In this document: in pieces, positions 32,640 through 46,784 of the stretch
Layout of the letters: each line of letters opens with the position of its first letter
How positions within the stretch are numbered: position 1 is the stretch's first letter
Source of the DNA: Paracentrotus lividus
Taxonomy: Eukaryota > Echinodermata > Echinoidea > Camarodonta > Echinidae
Assembly: GCA_940671915.1 (NCBI GenBank)
Contig: CALNVZ010003426.1
Coordinates: 36,193,024 to 36,257,023, forward strand
DNA length: 64,000 nt
Direction: 5' to 3'
The notes under the pieces: model-generated
The model's database searches: none
Told to the model about the DNA's origin: nothing
Seen by the model: only the letters and a program-made list of their open reading frames with translations
Translations under genes and position numbers: made by a program

Positions 32640-33575
32640 TAAACACAACACAAAAAGAAAGTTTCCCCTATTTCAAATATCAATAATTTTTGAAATAGGA
32701 GAAGTTAAAAAAATCTAATTATATTTCCATGTAGGGAATTTGATTAGCTACCATGGGAGCGAATTTTAGGAAAAATCATGAAGTCATGCTTCAGTGAGCA
32801 ATGGTTGAATGCAAAAATTTCATTTTTTTTGAAGTTCACAAGCCTAAAATCACAACTTTGACTCAATGATATCGGACCAATTTTTAGATTTGAATGTACG
32901 CAAAACGTGCTTCCAAACATATGGAAAGGACATTTGCGTAAAACTTCACGGTTGAGTGAGCATGCAGCAAAAATGCCAAAACTGCGATTTTTACTTCTTT
33001 GCTGTGGTAAAATTGATCTAATATGATGGGATTCATGTCTAGGAAGAGTGTTTTTAACTTTTGCAAAAAATTTAAATCAATTCAAGGTTGAATGAACACC
33101 ATAAAATATCATGTGAAAAACACTAAGTAAGTATTATTTCCATTTTGTACACTAAAAATTATTTGAATATCTGTTTTTGTATTATTTTTATGACCGGTGC
33201 ACGTGTGTACATGATCCTATTGCATTTATTAAAAAATCCATGCTTCAGTGAGCACGTGGAACTGGAAAAGCTGTTTTTCGATTTAGAGACCCAAATTAAA
33301 CTGCTTACTTTGCTTAACAATAACAATTCGTTTGAAAGTATTCATTTGATTTCATTTCCGCAAAAATCCCGATTTCTCATGCTTCAGTGAACACAAGTTA
33401 TGAGAAAAAAACATGAAAAAAAGGAAGAAAGTTTACGGCCTTGGCACGGCCTAATGGCACGTCCGATTCTCAATTTGACCTCAGTTCCTGTTAGTTAATG
33501 ACTTCTTAAAGATTTGTGCCAAGTTTTAAGATTTAACTCACAGTATAACGAACCTCCCCCCCCCCCAAAAAAAAA

Positions 33576-33606
<31 letters not shown>

Positions 33607-33717
33607 CAAAAAAAAAAGAAAAAAAGAAATGACAATGAAAATGGGCAATATTTGACTTTTGTTCACTTTTTGTTTGAACTCTATACATATAAAGTAAATG
33701 GGGAGGAAATCAATAAT
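32640..33717. repeat. 1-kb dispersed repeat, copy 2
   Basis: Same order of words as 6313-7331 (aacacaacacaaaaagaaag, catgcttcagtgagca, gagtgagcatgcagcaaaa, gaggaaatcaata), with a C/A-rich expansion at 33556-33620. Confidence 0.7.
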
Positions 33718-34249
33718 GAAGCCGTTCGCACATAATTTCCAAGATTTCTGTGATGTTAATTTGATGGTATTCTTTTGTAGGGCATAGGTAAAAATGTTTT
33801 AATAGAAAATATTTCTTTTTTTTTCTTTATTTAAAAACTGTTTTTTTTTAAAACAGATATTTGTTCTATTTCTAGTTTATACCATGTATTATCAAGTAAT
33901 GATGAGTTGAAGCAATTGTGAACACACCAATTATCCATGTACTTGTACTTTGGAACAAATGAATAAAAACAAAAGACAAAATGGTTAACTTGAACACTTG
34001 TTTCTCACAGCTAGGCTGTAAAGATTTACAAAGCCACCATCACCTCCAAGATTTTTTTTTATTATCTTCGTGAAGCAAATGAGGTCTTTTCGTGCAGATG
34101 AACCACATCTTACCATTATCCTCTTTTAAAAATAGTTTTATACAATGACTTCAAAGAAAATAAGTCGATATTATACCTGTTGTCAATTTAGGTCTGTTCA
34201 AACGTGCAAGAATGATTCGTTTTGTTGGTGTTACGCGCTTTAGGGTATT

Positions 34250-34370
34250 GGATACACATAATAATAGTAATAATAATAATAATAATAATAATTAAACTTA
34301 TAATAGCGCCTTTTCCATGGGATACAAAGCGCTGCACTACTCCCTCAGGGAAATTCAAAATGAATGATCA
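34250..34370 (-). mobile_element. LINE 3' tail (AAT)n on minus strand
   Basis: On the minus strand gtgcagcgctttgtatccc is followed by aaggcgctattataagttt and then an (ATT)n tail (34258-34295), the layout seen at the LINE end near 32240-32316. Confidence 0.5.
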
Positions 34371-34371
34371 G

Positions 34372-35834
34372 GGGTATAAAGGAAACAGATGCAAGATATA
34401 ATATTGAAGAAGCCACATTGTCTTTTTGGCTTTCACCAGAATATTTCTATGATCACTATTGGTTACCCAGGGATAGCGGTACAAAAGTTTTGATTCGTGC
34501 GCGAATAAAAGCTTTGCCTCCACCGTCTCGAAATAGAGAGAGAGAGAGAGAGAGAGAGAGAAAACCGTTGTGAAAACATTAATGCAGACAACCCATTATT
34601 CCCGAATACTGACTGCACCTCACTCTTCTCAAAACGAGAATAATAAAATAAATCTAACTTCACATTTTCAAAAAAAAAAAAAAAAAAAAAAAATCATTCT
34701 GGAACAGAGCGAGGTTAATGTCAAAAGTAAATTAATTGATAAATCAAAGTTGTATTATGACGATCATGACAAATACACGGGCCTACACTATTTAACTAAC
34801 TCACATTTAGCACCATCGTAGATTCTTGATTGGAAGATTGCTGATCACCAGATATTTCAAATCCACACCCATCAATCGACTATAAATTATATCAATAATA
34901 ATGTAACTGCGTATTTTGGTTCTATTCAGGCACATTTTTGGTTTCAAAGTGTCTTTTCAAGTCCATAAAGGACTCTTAATTATTAGGCTTTCCCATCATA
35001 CGAAATATATTTTTGGGGGTACTGACATGCTAGGATGTGAATTAATTCCATGTCCGCCTAGATAAAACAGTAATTTGTGTTGTTATAGTTATTTTTATTT
35101 ATTTATTTATCTATTTTTATTGTTTTAGTTTTCTTTATATTCATTTATTTATTAATTTTATTTGTTATTATTTCTTCTTCTTCTTCTTTTTTTTTTTTTT
35201 TTTGGGGGGGGGGAGGGTGTCCCTAACAATAAGTTTGCCACAATATTTGCCCTTCTATGGCCATAGAAAGTTGAATTTTAGTTAACAAATTAAAGTGAAC
35301 TAAAAACACAATAGATGTTCTGTATTATGTTTAGTTTACAATACCACAAACTGGATTATAATGTACTACACATACTAAATCATAATCAAAGTTCTAATAA
35401 TCATTTCATCATTTACAAATTTCTTAATACTAGTCCTCATAAGTTTTTATTTTAATTTTTTACATTGAACCTGGTATTTTTTCGGAATGCAGATTTAGAT
35501 TTCTTGTGAAATTTAATGTAAAAAAATATACTGTTTTTATATACTTTAGGAGATACAGGTGTTTGAAGTGGGAAAACAAATCACTGTAGGTAGTAAAATG
35601 CAAAATGCGGCGACTATGGGACATACGACCTTTGGTGAAAATATGACACAGTTATATGATTTCGTTTACTGATAACCTTAACCTTCCCAAAATTCCCCCC
35701 TTTTTTTTTGGGGGGGGGGGGGTCTGTTATACTTTTCATCCCCGGTGTTTCATTAAAAAAAACGTGTTGGTATTTTGAGCTAATTCTCTCTAAAAAAAAT
35801 AAAGGGTTTTTTTTTCTTTCTGAAAAGCCATATC

Positions 35835-35874
<40 letters not shown>

Positions 35875-38800
35875 CTGTGGTTATGAATTAAATTATTTCT
35901 TTTAGAAAGGCTTGTAAGAAAGGCTTTTATATTCTCGACTGCAGCAGAGATGTCGTTGCTTTGAGAGAGAAGGTGATTTTTTTAAATTTTATTAAAAAAA
36001 AACAACTTAAGTCTGTAACATGTCATGTTGAAAGTATTTCCTTGGCAAGACGACGTGCGTTTCCATATGTTCAAACATTAGAACGTTGTTATCGGTGCTG
36101 TCCGTGCCTCCCAAAGTTTTTTTTAAGATTGAGGCTCCATCACCCCCTCCAAAGGCTGGCCAGGATTGTCTACATATATTCTTAATAAAAAAAATAACAT
36201 TGTGTTGTCAAGCGATAACATGCATTCACGTATGGTTCGTGTGAAGATAACTGAAGCTTCATTCTCACGTTATTGTAACATAAACCCTCCGCATTATGTA
36301 CTTAGGGCGTGCGAATATCGCTCTAGTAAGCGCTTACAACTATAGAGACAAAAATATCACGCTTGCATGAGCGTATCTATTTTTTCTTTGTCGACAAGTC
36401 GTTTGTATACGGTTTAGATACAAAAGGAAATGCACTTCTGTCAATGTGGTTGTCATGTTCATTCATGAGCCATAACATAGTACGACAGCCACACCGGTTA
36501 GAATGACTCAAAATCAATTTTAGACCAAACCAAAGATTGCACTCATTACCAATGCTGATAGAAAGGTCAGGGTCAGTCTCGTCCAGATGACAGGAGTGTT
36601 GCTATGAGCATTATAATTGTCAATATTAACTTTGCCTAGATGGTTTATGATGTTTAATTGATTTCATGTTTGAATTCACAAGGTCATTGATCATATTGAT
36701 GACATTTTGGTTTTGAGGTTTTAAGCACCTTCATAAAACGGTCGATGCACTTGATACAGTGCTATTCCATGTATATTTGTCCATAAAATCGAAGCAACTT
36801 TGCATTAAATGCCTAAAATTACTTTTAAGTACAAAGTAATGCATAGTTTTTGAGATTCATTGTCACTTTCATTTTGAAATTTTGTGAGAGATAGTAACCG
36901 GATATCCTCAGGCACATGCCACACTGAAAACGTGAAATGAATCGAAAGAATGATTGCTTTATGTGATTAAATAAAAAATGAAGGAAGGTTTCTGGTGCAG
37001 GCCCGTACTAGGATTTTTACGGGGGGGGGTTCGAAATCTGCAAAAGTGGACAAAAAGGTACATCAAATTTTTTTTTCACGTCACCCTGGCCGCGCGATGG
37101 GGGGGGGGGGGTTAGGTGTTAACAAAATTTCTGCCTTCGGCCCTCAAGAGGACTACCAAATATTGTTGTAAAATACATATTTATTTATCACATTGATGTT
37201 CTGCTACTCGAATTTAGGCCCTGATAACTTTGGTATATTTTCTAATTTTATACAACTGTCAATTTCATTTATTCCTATTTTATTGATACCTAATTTGTCA
37301 TGGTGATGTCATGCCTGGGTCCAAAGAACCCATGAGTACTACCTGAATGCAAGGCAAAGCGAAAGATAATGTTCAGTTTAAAGTTCTGTAACACAACTTT
37401 GAACCTTGATACATTTCAATGTTAGTTTTAAACACAATCAAATTTATGGCATTAAAAAGTTCTTTTATTCCTTTTTTTTTTATTGATACCCTATTTGCAA
37501 TGGTTACATCATGTTTGAATTCACATAATTTATGAATATAATGCAAAGTAAAAAGTGAAAAGTTGCGAAATGTATTGTTATTGCTCAAGAATAGTCACAA
37601 TAGGCATTAAATTTGCAAAATTTGACCTCTGACTTGTTCTAACACTCAGGTGTTCTGTGCTTTCAAGATCAACATCATTGTTACAATTAGGGTATCATTG
37701 AAAAGAGGAATCAATGAACTTGCAACGGTATAAAATTCAATAAAATTAGAAAATTCCCCAAAAGTTATTAGGGCCTAAAGTAGAGTTGCGGAACTTCAAT
37801 TCGATCAATAAATTTTTGCAACATTTGACTTTTTACTTTTCTCCATATTCTTAATATCATGTGCATTGAAGCATGACACAATAATTACAAATAGGATATA
37901 AATAAGAAGGGGAATAAATTATCTTTCCAATGGTATGAATAGCATACCTGATAGGTTATCATGGCCCAAAGTCGATTTGCAAAACTTTTTTTTACTAACA
38001 CATTTAATAGGCCTACTAGTATTAAATACTTTTTTGTTAGGCTTATTATTAATTTTCAAGTTTTTCACTTTTCTACCATGCGGATTATTCGGCTGGAGTT
38101 GTAAGAGCTGTGCTGTAAGTTTCTGCGTAAAGATTTTCTGTCAACTTTACCACAGACTACACGTAAAACGGTAGGCCTATGAACGAACATTTATATTTTC
38201 TTGACCATGGCCTTATTTTGCCTTTTGTACATAAAACTGCACGTATATTCAACTGGGTAATTGTAGGCTTATTACCACATTCGAAGGGTGGGAATGATAG
38301 GAACAAAAGCGAAAAGCCAAATGATATGATATTGGGCTATGTAAACATTATTATTTTCCGGAGGACTGAAATGTTACACCTTTGAAGTTCATCGGAGAGT
38401 ATATGGAAACACCATGTCTCAGATTATTGAATAGGGCCTGTCTGTTATAATCATAATGTGCATGAAAAAGAAATCCACCATGAGCAAAAGCAAGGGTATC
38501 ATCCCGTTTAGGGGGGGGGGGGAGGAGGGATAGTGGTGTTGTATTTCCTCATACAAACTACATACTTTTGGTAAGCACAGATTTGGAAAAAAAGAAATTC
38601 TGTCTCCTCAAAAGTAGACAAAGATATAACACATACAATTTAAAGGTAGATTATATATTGATATTGCTTCAAATTTATGACGCATGGGGATATAGTTCAA
38701 TATATAAAACTACCCAATTAAAAAGCATTGTTTATTTGTTTAACTCATGGAAACAACGGTTCCCTTCGGCTTTGATCAAAATTGGTTGAATGCAAATATT

Positions 38801-38925
38801 TGTTTAAAGCTTTTGTGAGAATTTAAATGGTAAATATTGGGAAACGAACATAAAAATATCGATCTTAATCATTTCTAATTGGTTTGTGCACGGTATGGAT
38901 TAATTAATTACCAATGTATACAATA
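34372..38925. other. No gene recognised; simple repeats
   Basis: Contains (GA)n at 34535-34560, poly-A at 34670-34693 and 35836-35870, G runs at about 35205, 35709, 37021, 37099 and 38511, and weak internal repeats near 37280-37560 (ttgataccctatttgcaatgg). Short open frames have no family signature. Confidence 0.4.
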
Positions 38926-38930
38926 TATAA

Positions 38931-39836
38931 AGTGCGTCCCACAAAAAATGCTAATGGCACTTTAGATGGGTATAATAGTTACATAACTATATTGTTTATA
39001 TCTTTACACCCGTAAACTACAGGTCGTTTTCTTCTACTGGATGAAATTGTATGTGATATGGTCCAATAATCACAAAGATATGAGCATTTTGTCATTACAA
39101 ATCAGGAAACCTCTATATCCAAGTTTGTATTGAGTAGTCCCGGATGTGTCGAATAAAACAAACCCAAGTTTGATCATTAATACTAAAAAAAAAAAAAATC
39201 AGTAGTAATTATGAAAATTATACCACTGCAAAGTGCAACTCATTACCATTTTAATGATACCTCTCTCAGCTCACCAAACCAATATCACGTATTCACTGAA
39301 CTTATAATTATAATGTCTTGCAAAATTGTGAGTGATTCACTTTCACGCTGATTGATGATCACAGTCGGGTTTCCACTGAGGCACCTTTGAATAATGCATC
39401 TCAAGGGCATGAAAGTGAACCACTCACAATTTTGCAAACTTTTTCAGAACATGGGGTTCAGCGATGCCTGATAATGGTGAGCTGAGAGAGGTATCATTAA
39501 AATGGTAATGAGTTGCACTTTACAGTGATATAAATTTTATAATCACTATTGAATACTTTTCAAAATTATTAATGATCAAACTTGGGTTTTCTTTATTCCG
39601 ACAGCATCACCGGTACTACTCAATATAAATTTGGATGGAGAGGTTTCCTGATGTGTAATGAACAAACTGCTCATGATCTTTGTGATTATTGGAACATACC
39701 AACATAAAACTGTCATCCAGTTGTAGAAAACAAATTGTAGTTTACGGGTGTAAAGATTTAAAAACAATATAATTATGTAATTTTGATATTATTTACCGAT
39801 CTAAAGTGCCATTAGCATTTTTTGTGGGACACACTG
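38931..39836. mobile_element. Foldback element, ends (C)AGTGYGTCCCACAAAAAA, copy 1
   Basis: The left end gtgcgtcccacaaaaaatgc with ggcactttagatggg returns inverted as gatctaaagtgccattagca and tttttgtgggacacactg. The arms are inverted over about 430 bp each (for example gaaacctctatatccaagtt with aatttggatggagaggtttc). TA flanks the right end. Non-coding. Confidence 0.7.
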
Positions 39837-39918
39837 TATATTCATGTACATGTACCCCTATGATTTTTTTTCTTTTTTTTGAAGCTTACACGTCATGCAC
39901 TTTATGTAAAGCGAATTT

Positions 39919-39937
39919 ATATATATATATATATATA

Positions 39938-39994
<57 letters not shown>
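39919..39994. repeat. (AT)n microsatellite
   Basis: AT repeat lying exactly between two TA-targeting foldback elements. The short AT repeat at 41469-41488 is probably its other half. Confidence 0.9.
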
Positions 39995-41468
39995 CACTGC
40001 CATCCAAAGTTTGGGTACACCTGATGCCAGCAATGATTTGGATTATTTTAAAGCATTTTAATATCCAAGATTTCAGTCCAATGTTGTTAAAGTACTAAAA
40101 AAATACATTGTGCAAAGGATATACTTCACAATTATCGAACAAGGTCTCCTTGGAATTCAAAAATTTGCCGAAATATGCAAAATGGCAAAAACATGATTTT
40201 GCACTAATTTATATGGATTTATTGAAAAAATATAAATCTCCGTCAATAATGATCCTATCAATGTGAAATTTTGTAAAGGTTTTTTCGTTAAGGCACATGT
40301 AAAATATAGCGCTGCCATTGTTGTTTGTATTTTGAAGTATAAATCTATTAATTATTATATTTATGCAAATTAAGTGTGTTTTTACATATTTATAATATTT
40401 GGCTTTAAAATGTTATAAGTCCAATCTCCTTTTCAAAAGTTGCAGAGAGGAATTATCAAACAATATTTTGGTAAAAAGTTTGGAGTTTCTAATAAATTCT
40501 TTTGTATTACTTTGTATTATTAATTTCTTCTTTTGTTTTGAACAATAGTTGCACATAACACCTAAAGGAAAATTCACTAAAAGGCAATATTTGGGTTGGC
40601 AGCGGTTGCACAGCAGCCATGGACGTTATATAGTTGGTTTAATTGGCCGAGACCCTCCCCCAGTCACAATAGGCATAATTCAGTCTTTACATAGAGTTAT
40701 TAAGTAAGGTACCTTTGTTTGGTAATTTTTGTACTTAGGAAAGTTTAAAAATATCAAAAAATTCCATTATTGCCCATTTGTGTACTGAATGCCCCTATCC
40801 ACTAAATTGTTCTACCACACTCTTAATTGCATCTAAATGCCTTCAGCATCATCTTGGATTATGTTAAAATCAATCAAGGTACATTTCTGAAACATAAAAG
40901 ACACCAAAACATTAAGAGATAAATTAAAACAAAAACATTGAAGACAATAAAAGTATTGAAGCAAAAGAATACAACAAAATTCACAAGAAACTCATTTTTA
41001 TTAGACAATATGTTGACTATTATACTCAGCAGCTTTAAAAAAAAATTGTGCTTCATAGCAAGTTTTTAAACAAAACATTGACAAATGTGTAAAATAGACC
41101 CTAAATTTGCATAATAATAATTAATATTTTTGCCTTAAAATACAAACAAACAGTACAGAGTTATATTTTACATATGCCTCAACATCCATGCAACATTTAA
41201 CCTTGATCGGACCATTAATGGCCGAGATATCTTATTTTTTTCAATTAATTGAATAAATTAGTGCAAAATCATATTTATGCACTTTTTTCATATTTTTTAT
41301 TAATTTTTATATTCCAAGGAGACTTAGTGGAATAATCGTAAAGTATTTGGTTGCATAATGTATTGTTTGTACATTAACATCGTTTTGAAACTGAACAATG
41401 GACAAAAAATGCCTTTAAATGAATCCAAACATAGTTGGCATCAGTGTACCCAAACTTTTGGAGGCAGT
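39995..41468. mobile_element. Foldback element with Tc1-like ends
   Basis: CACTGCCATCCAAAGTTTGGG at the left and cccaaacttttggaggcagt at the right are inverted, and both sides continue with gtacac(c)tgatgcca. Hundreds of bases of the arms are inverted (gattttgcactaatttat with ataaattagtgcaaaatc). It is inserted in a TA microsatellite. The end sequence resembles Tc1-type transposons. Confidence 0.65.
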
Positions 41469-41499
41469 AATATATATATATATATATCATGCGCGTATT

Positions 41500-42060
41500 C
41501 TGGGGGGGCTTTACGGGCCCGGGCCCCCCGGGGGCGCGCCGAAAAGAGGAAGAAAAAGGAGAAAAGGAAAGAAAAAAAAGAAGAAGAAAAAGAAAAAAAA
41601 GAGGAAAGGGAAAAAAGGGGGAAAAGAGGAAGTGAAACTTAGATGGGGGCGCCAAATCGACCTTTAAACTTAAGGGCGCTAAATCGACCTTAGATTTAGG
41701 AGGGGCGCAAAATCGACCTTAAACTTAGGGGCGCAAATCGACCTTAAATTTAGGGGGCGCCAAATCGAACTTAAACCTAGAGGGGCGCCAAAATGATCTT
41801 AAACGTAAGGGCGCCAAATCTAGATCAAATGTAGGGTCGCAAAAATGATCTGAAACTTAAGGGGCGCTCAATTGACCTGAGACTTAAGGGCGCTGATTTA
41901 ACCTGAAGTTAAGGGGGTGCCAAATCGATCTTAAATTAAAGGACGCCAGATTGAGCTCAAATGTAGGGGCGCCGAATTGACCTGAGACTTAGGGGTGCCA
42001 AATTTATCTTAAACTTAGTGGCTCCAACTATATCCTATTTACCTGAAACTAAGTGGCCCC
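41500..42060. repeat. GGCGCC satellite block 1
   Basis: A GC-rich head (gggcccgggccccccggggg, 41516-41535), then a GA-rich segment, then about 15 units of ggGGCGCCaaatcgaccttaaacttag with period near 33 bp, decaying to the right. Arg/Lys-rich frames in the GA-rich part are artefacts. Confidence 0.8.
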
Positions 42061-42876
42061 AAAAACACACACACAAAAAAAAAACAACAGAAGGGGTCTT
42101 TAAAATGGTCTCTATCTAGAAATAGCAAAATTTTAAAATTCCATGCCTCCTGGTTTGTAAATACATAGCAAAATTTTCGCTCGCGCTTCGCGTTCGCATC
42201 ATCTTTTCCCATTGATTTATTACATAGTGTCGAGGAACGCGTAAAATGACCTGTTTTCTAATCATTCGAATGCATCAAATTTCCGTTCCCTATTCGCACA
42301 CGCCTATGTTTTTCCTCTATTACCAGAATTTACATTATGGGATTCTAACCGTCAAAACATTTAAATTTACTTGTTTTCACGTTACATTTTTTATTTATTT
42401 ATTTCTTTTTTTTATATTATTATTATTATTTTTTTTTAATTTCAAATTTATGCTCAACATAATTAGCGGCGTCAAATTGAGCTTACACGTACGGGCGCCA
42501 AGATGACCTGAAACTTATGGGGGCACTGAATTGAAGTTAAGGGGATGTCAAATCGATTTTAAAATTAGGGGTGCCATTGAGCTTACCCTTATAGGGCGCC
42601 CAAATGATCTGAAACTAAGGGGCGCCGAATTTACCTAAAACTAAGGGAGCAAAAATAGGTTTTTTAAATATGGTCTCTATATAGATAGAGCCAAATTTCA
42701 AAATTCATGCATCCGGGTCTGTATATACATAGCAAAATTTTCGCTCGCGTTTCGCGCTCGCATCACTTCCCCATAATGAATTATTACATTGTGTTTCTGA
42801 GGAACGCATGAAATGTCCTGTTTTCTAATCATTTGAATACATCAAAACTTCCGTTCATGCTTCGCCGCGGCCCTTG

Positions 42877-43487
42877 ATTATCAGCTTTAATTACGAAGAC
42901 GCATGAGGTTTGGCAAAAACGGGCTAGGGTTTTTATGGGGGAAACGGGCACGCTTGCGTTCAACACGTTCTGAACACGGCCCGATGAGGCAGTAAGAACG
43001 AGATGTACTTTCTGGAGGCCGTTTGGTCGACGTAGAAGACGAGTAAGAACGGATTTTGACGGATTAAAACGACCCAGAACTAGTTTAGGTCGGACGAAAG
43101 CCATTGGAAACGAGTTGGCAACTGTTAAGAACGGGTTTGAAACTAACTGGGGACGGGTTTGGATTGTTTTCAGACGGGTTCTGTTTCGTGGAAACGGCAT
43201 TTTTCACCCGATTTAACCTAGATACAAACGGAACTGCAGACGAGCGGGCAAAGACGTGGTGACGTGTTGAGACTGTAACGAACTTGTCATCTTAATCCAG
43301 AAATAATTAGGTCAAATGTACGCGTTCTTTTCGGACAATGGCCGTTTTTCGTATTTATTCTAAAAAGTGTGAGATTTCTGTAATTGAACAATTAAGTTGT
43401 GGCAATCAAATAGCTGATCTATTCGCTTATACTACTATCACACTGAACAATTTCTTACCCATGTTATTGAGAATATTGCAAGAACGG
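42877..43487 (-). mobile_element. CGTTC-type element, partial copy cut by gap
   Basis: Inverted copy of about the right 40% of the 30370-32006 element (from attatcagctt to caagaacgg). It matches 46835-47430, including the same left flank (ccgcggcccttg), but with many single-base indels. Confidence 0.7.
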
Positions 43488-43512
43488 NNNNNNNNNNNNN
43501 NNNNNNNNNNNN
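43488..43512. other. Assembly gap (25 N)
   Basis: A run of exactly 25 N, a nominal gap size. The sequence on both sides is indel-rich compared with other copies. Confidence 0.95.
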
Positions 43513-44839
43513 CGCTCGCCTGTGTTTTTCCTTTCACCAAAATTTACATATATCGCGATTCTAACCATCAAACATTTCAATTTATTTGATTTCACTCTAC
43601 ATTCATGTTTGCATTATCAAATTACCTAAATCTTAGGGGGCGGCAAATATGCGGTTAAACGTAGGGCGTCAAATTCTGACCTGGAGACTTAGGATGCCAA
43701 ATTCTATCTTAAACTATGGGGCTCCAAATTTATTTGAAATTAGGGAGTGTGCCAACTACCTGACAAACTAAGGGCAACAACTTGCTATTCTGCATAATTG
43801 GTACCTCTAAATTTATTCCTCCTGCTCTGTATATACATAGCAAATTTTGGCTCGCCGCTACGCGCTCGCATCATTCTTTTCCGCCAATGAGCTTATTATT
43901 GTGTTCCTGAGCCGAACCCATGCAATGCCATGGTTTTACATCATTCAAAGACATTCCAAAATTCCGGCTCTCGCCGCTGTGTTTTTCCTCCTTGACCATA
44001 ATTGATGCTTATAGAGATACGTCTAATCACAAGACATTTAAAATTTATATAACGTTAACAGTTTATTTATCCATTTTTCCCAGGGGATCACAATCACCTA
44101 AATCGTTCATGTTATGGCGCTAATTCAAACTAAACATTAAGGGGCGCCAAATGATTAGTTGGCGCCAAATTGCAGCTTAAACTTAGAGGCGCCCAAATTT
44201 ATCTAAACTTTAGCGCGAGGAGAAGCTAGAAGGATTAGCATAAGCAGCTAGATAGATAGATATTCAGATCTCCTTTCATAATCATGTAAAAATATACTGG
44301 GCACATACGTCTTTAAAATTAATGCGCAGCGCCAAAATTGAAATCCGTAGAAAACTTCACAGGTCTCTATTACATAGAGCATAAATTTTCGATCGCGCTT
44401 CGCGCTCGCTTCATTTTCCAGAGTTATTACTTGCTGTTCTCTGAGGAATCCATAAAAATGCACGTTTTCACAGATCAATGTCGACATACATCAATTTCTG
44501 TCGCGATTCACGCTCGCCATATTTTTTCTTCTTGAACCAGATATGAGGACTCTGCAACAACAAAACATCAATATACATCTTTTTTGGATTCACATTACTG
44601 ATAGACAATTCACATGAGTTTAATATGGTTGCTTTCAAATCGTTTTATGATGGACAATTACAGCTCCCGTTCAAACGAGAAGCTAAACAAAATTGATACC
44701 CCTAACTTGCTTAGAATTATTGCTTTCTAATCGTAAAAGTAGAGAGAAAACAAATCGTTGATCGCGCCTCGCGCCCTGTATTTAGAAATATTTCGTATTT
44801 TGCACTATAGCGGTAATAGCCTACCTCATATTACCTAAA

Positions 44840-45630
44840 TCATTCTTTCCTATGACCATACCTGCAAGTATTAAAAAAAAAAAAAGAAAAAAAAAAATTC
44901 AAAATAAATTATTTCATTTTAAATAATAATGAAGTTATATAATATTCAAAGGTTTTGCGATTCTGCTGACGTCACATGCGAGCAGATCTCCTACTGTTTA
45001 TTATTCAAAATCCTTACAACAATACATTTATAGCCGTAGGCCTATGCTCGCCTGGCTCGAGGGGGCGGCGCCAATACTTTTGCAAAGTACCAGGGCCGCC
45101 AAATTCACGTCGCCCACCCGGGGTGCGAAATCTGGATACCGCCTGTATATATAATATATTATATATATATATATGTATAAATACTCACAACCCTATATTG
45201 ACATAATGCGATTTATTTTGCTCGAAGGTCTGTAACATGCATTATCCCATAGATGACAGAGATTTCCCAGTGGGTCTAAATTTTGATCCTCAAATTGCGG
45301 GCAAAACTTTATATTTTTATATCACTGTCTTCAACCTTATAGGTATATTGACACTTTGACTATTTGAAAATGACAAAATGCATAGAAAAATTGCCAAATT
45401 GCAAGGAAAAATAGCAGTATATACATTTCCTGCATTGTCATTAAGATATTTTAATGATTATTTTATTCACAAAAGTGGCAGAAATAAATTCTTTATGACG
45501 GTGATTTTTGCTCTTTCTGTTGAGTAATGTAATTCATTAGTTGCAAAAATAATGCAAAGCGTCACTAAAATGAGATATTGCCCTCTATGCCATTATTCTG
45601 TTTGTATATACCATGTGATACAGGGGCTAT
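44840..45630. other. No gene recognised
   Basis: AT-rich with poly-A at 44872-44898, a GC-rich patch (gaggggg...cggcgcc, about 45057-45070) and a short AT repeat at 45145-45175. Nothing else seen. Confidence 0.4.
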
Positions 45631-46760
45631 TCAGGGGGGGCGCCAACAGGCGCGCGCCCCCCTATTGCGCGACTAAAAAAAAAAAAAAAAAAGGAGAGAA
45701 AAGGAGAAGAGGAAAAAGGGAAAGAAAGAAGAAAAAGAAAGAAAGAGAAAAAGCGCGCGTGCTTGTACAATTTCGCGCCAACTTATTCAATAAAAAGCTG
45801 AAATAGGCTTTATTTGGTCTAAACGCACGCATAACTAAGGCATTTAATGTGGGGAGGGCCCACGAGGCCGACTTTTCTCATATTGTATTTTGCAATAATT
45901 GCTCAACGCCCTTTTTTTAAGAAAAAAAATACATTAGTGACGAAAAGTAAAATATTTAAAACTAAAGTTCAAAATTTCACAAAGAAAAGAGGCCTCTTGC
46001 GACCCTCTGCCTCTGGCCCTCGGCCTCCTGGGAAACATAGTTGGCCTCATGGGTTTATTAGAAAGTACCCTTTATTAATTCAAAATTTTTGAAAACCCCA
46101 AATTTTTGGCTCGCGCTTCGCGCCTCGCTGATGCCAAATCAAATGCACAATAATAACTCTAAATTTTTACCTTAAAAAAATTCTAAACCCCAAATTTTCG
46201 CGTCGCGCTTCGCGCTCGCTGACACCAAATCACATGCCCAGCAATAATAGTTCTAAATTTACCTTAAAAAAATTTTAAACCCAAATTTTCGGCTCGCGCT
46301 TCGCGCTCGCTGATACAAATCATAATGCACAAATAATAACTCCAATTTTTACCTTTAAAAATTTTCAGCTCGCGCTTCGCGGCTCGCGGATACTATATTG
46401 GGTCTATATACACAATAATCTTACCATTTTCTTAGTACTAGAAATGCCCCTTTATTTATTTCATATAACTTTAAAACCTCAACATTTTCGACTCTCGTTT
46501 TGCGCTCGCAGATTCAAATTCAGAAGGGTATATAAGCACACAAAATAGGTTCTTACGCAACATACACTTGCTTTAGGGTATAGAACTATGTAACTTTTGT
46601 GATAATTTGAAAAAAAATGTGGAATTTCATGTACAATATGAATTAGAAGAACCCCCTCCCCCTTCCCCTGACGGCGATAAAAATTTCTTGCGCCCCCCCT
46701 ATTAGGAAATACCTGGATCTCCCCTGTGATACTTATACTTTGTGTGATACTGGTTACACG
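45630..46760. repeat. Repeat with tandem TCGCGCTTCGCGCTCGC cores
   Basis: It starts with ggggggcgccaacaggcgcgc, then poly-A/GA-rich sequence, then four or five spacers of 75-95 bp (aaattttaccttaaaaaaattctaaacccc), each ending in a TCGCGCTTCGCGCTCGC-like core at about 46110, 46203, 46293, 46371 and 46490. It closes with cgccccccctattagg at 46691, an approximate inverse of the head. Confidence 0.65.
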
Positions 46761-46784
46761 TTAATTGGCTGAAAGAAAAGTGTG

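Larger units (their letters stand above)
42160..44230. repeat. GGCGCC satellite blocks 2-3 with CGCGCTTCGCG cores
   Basis: Decayed GGCGCC units at 42470-42660 and 43630-44220, separated by spacers with a strongly conserved core ttttcgctcgcgcttcgcg (42174, 42731; variants at 43845 and, beyond this block, 44384). Interrupted by the inserted or misassembled segment 42877-43487 and a gap. Confidence 0.6.

Noticed and set aside
41500-41660. Lys/Arg/Glu-rich frames near the GGCGCC satellite
   Set aside because: They come from a GA-rich low-complexity segment that recurs at 24.4 and 45.7 kb in the same repeat context.
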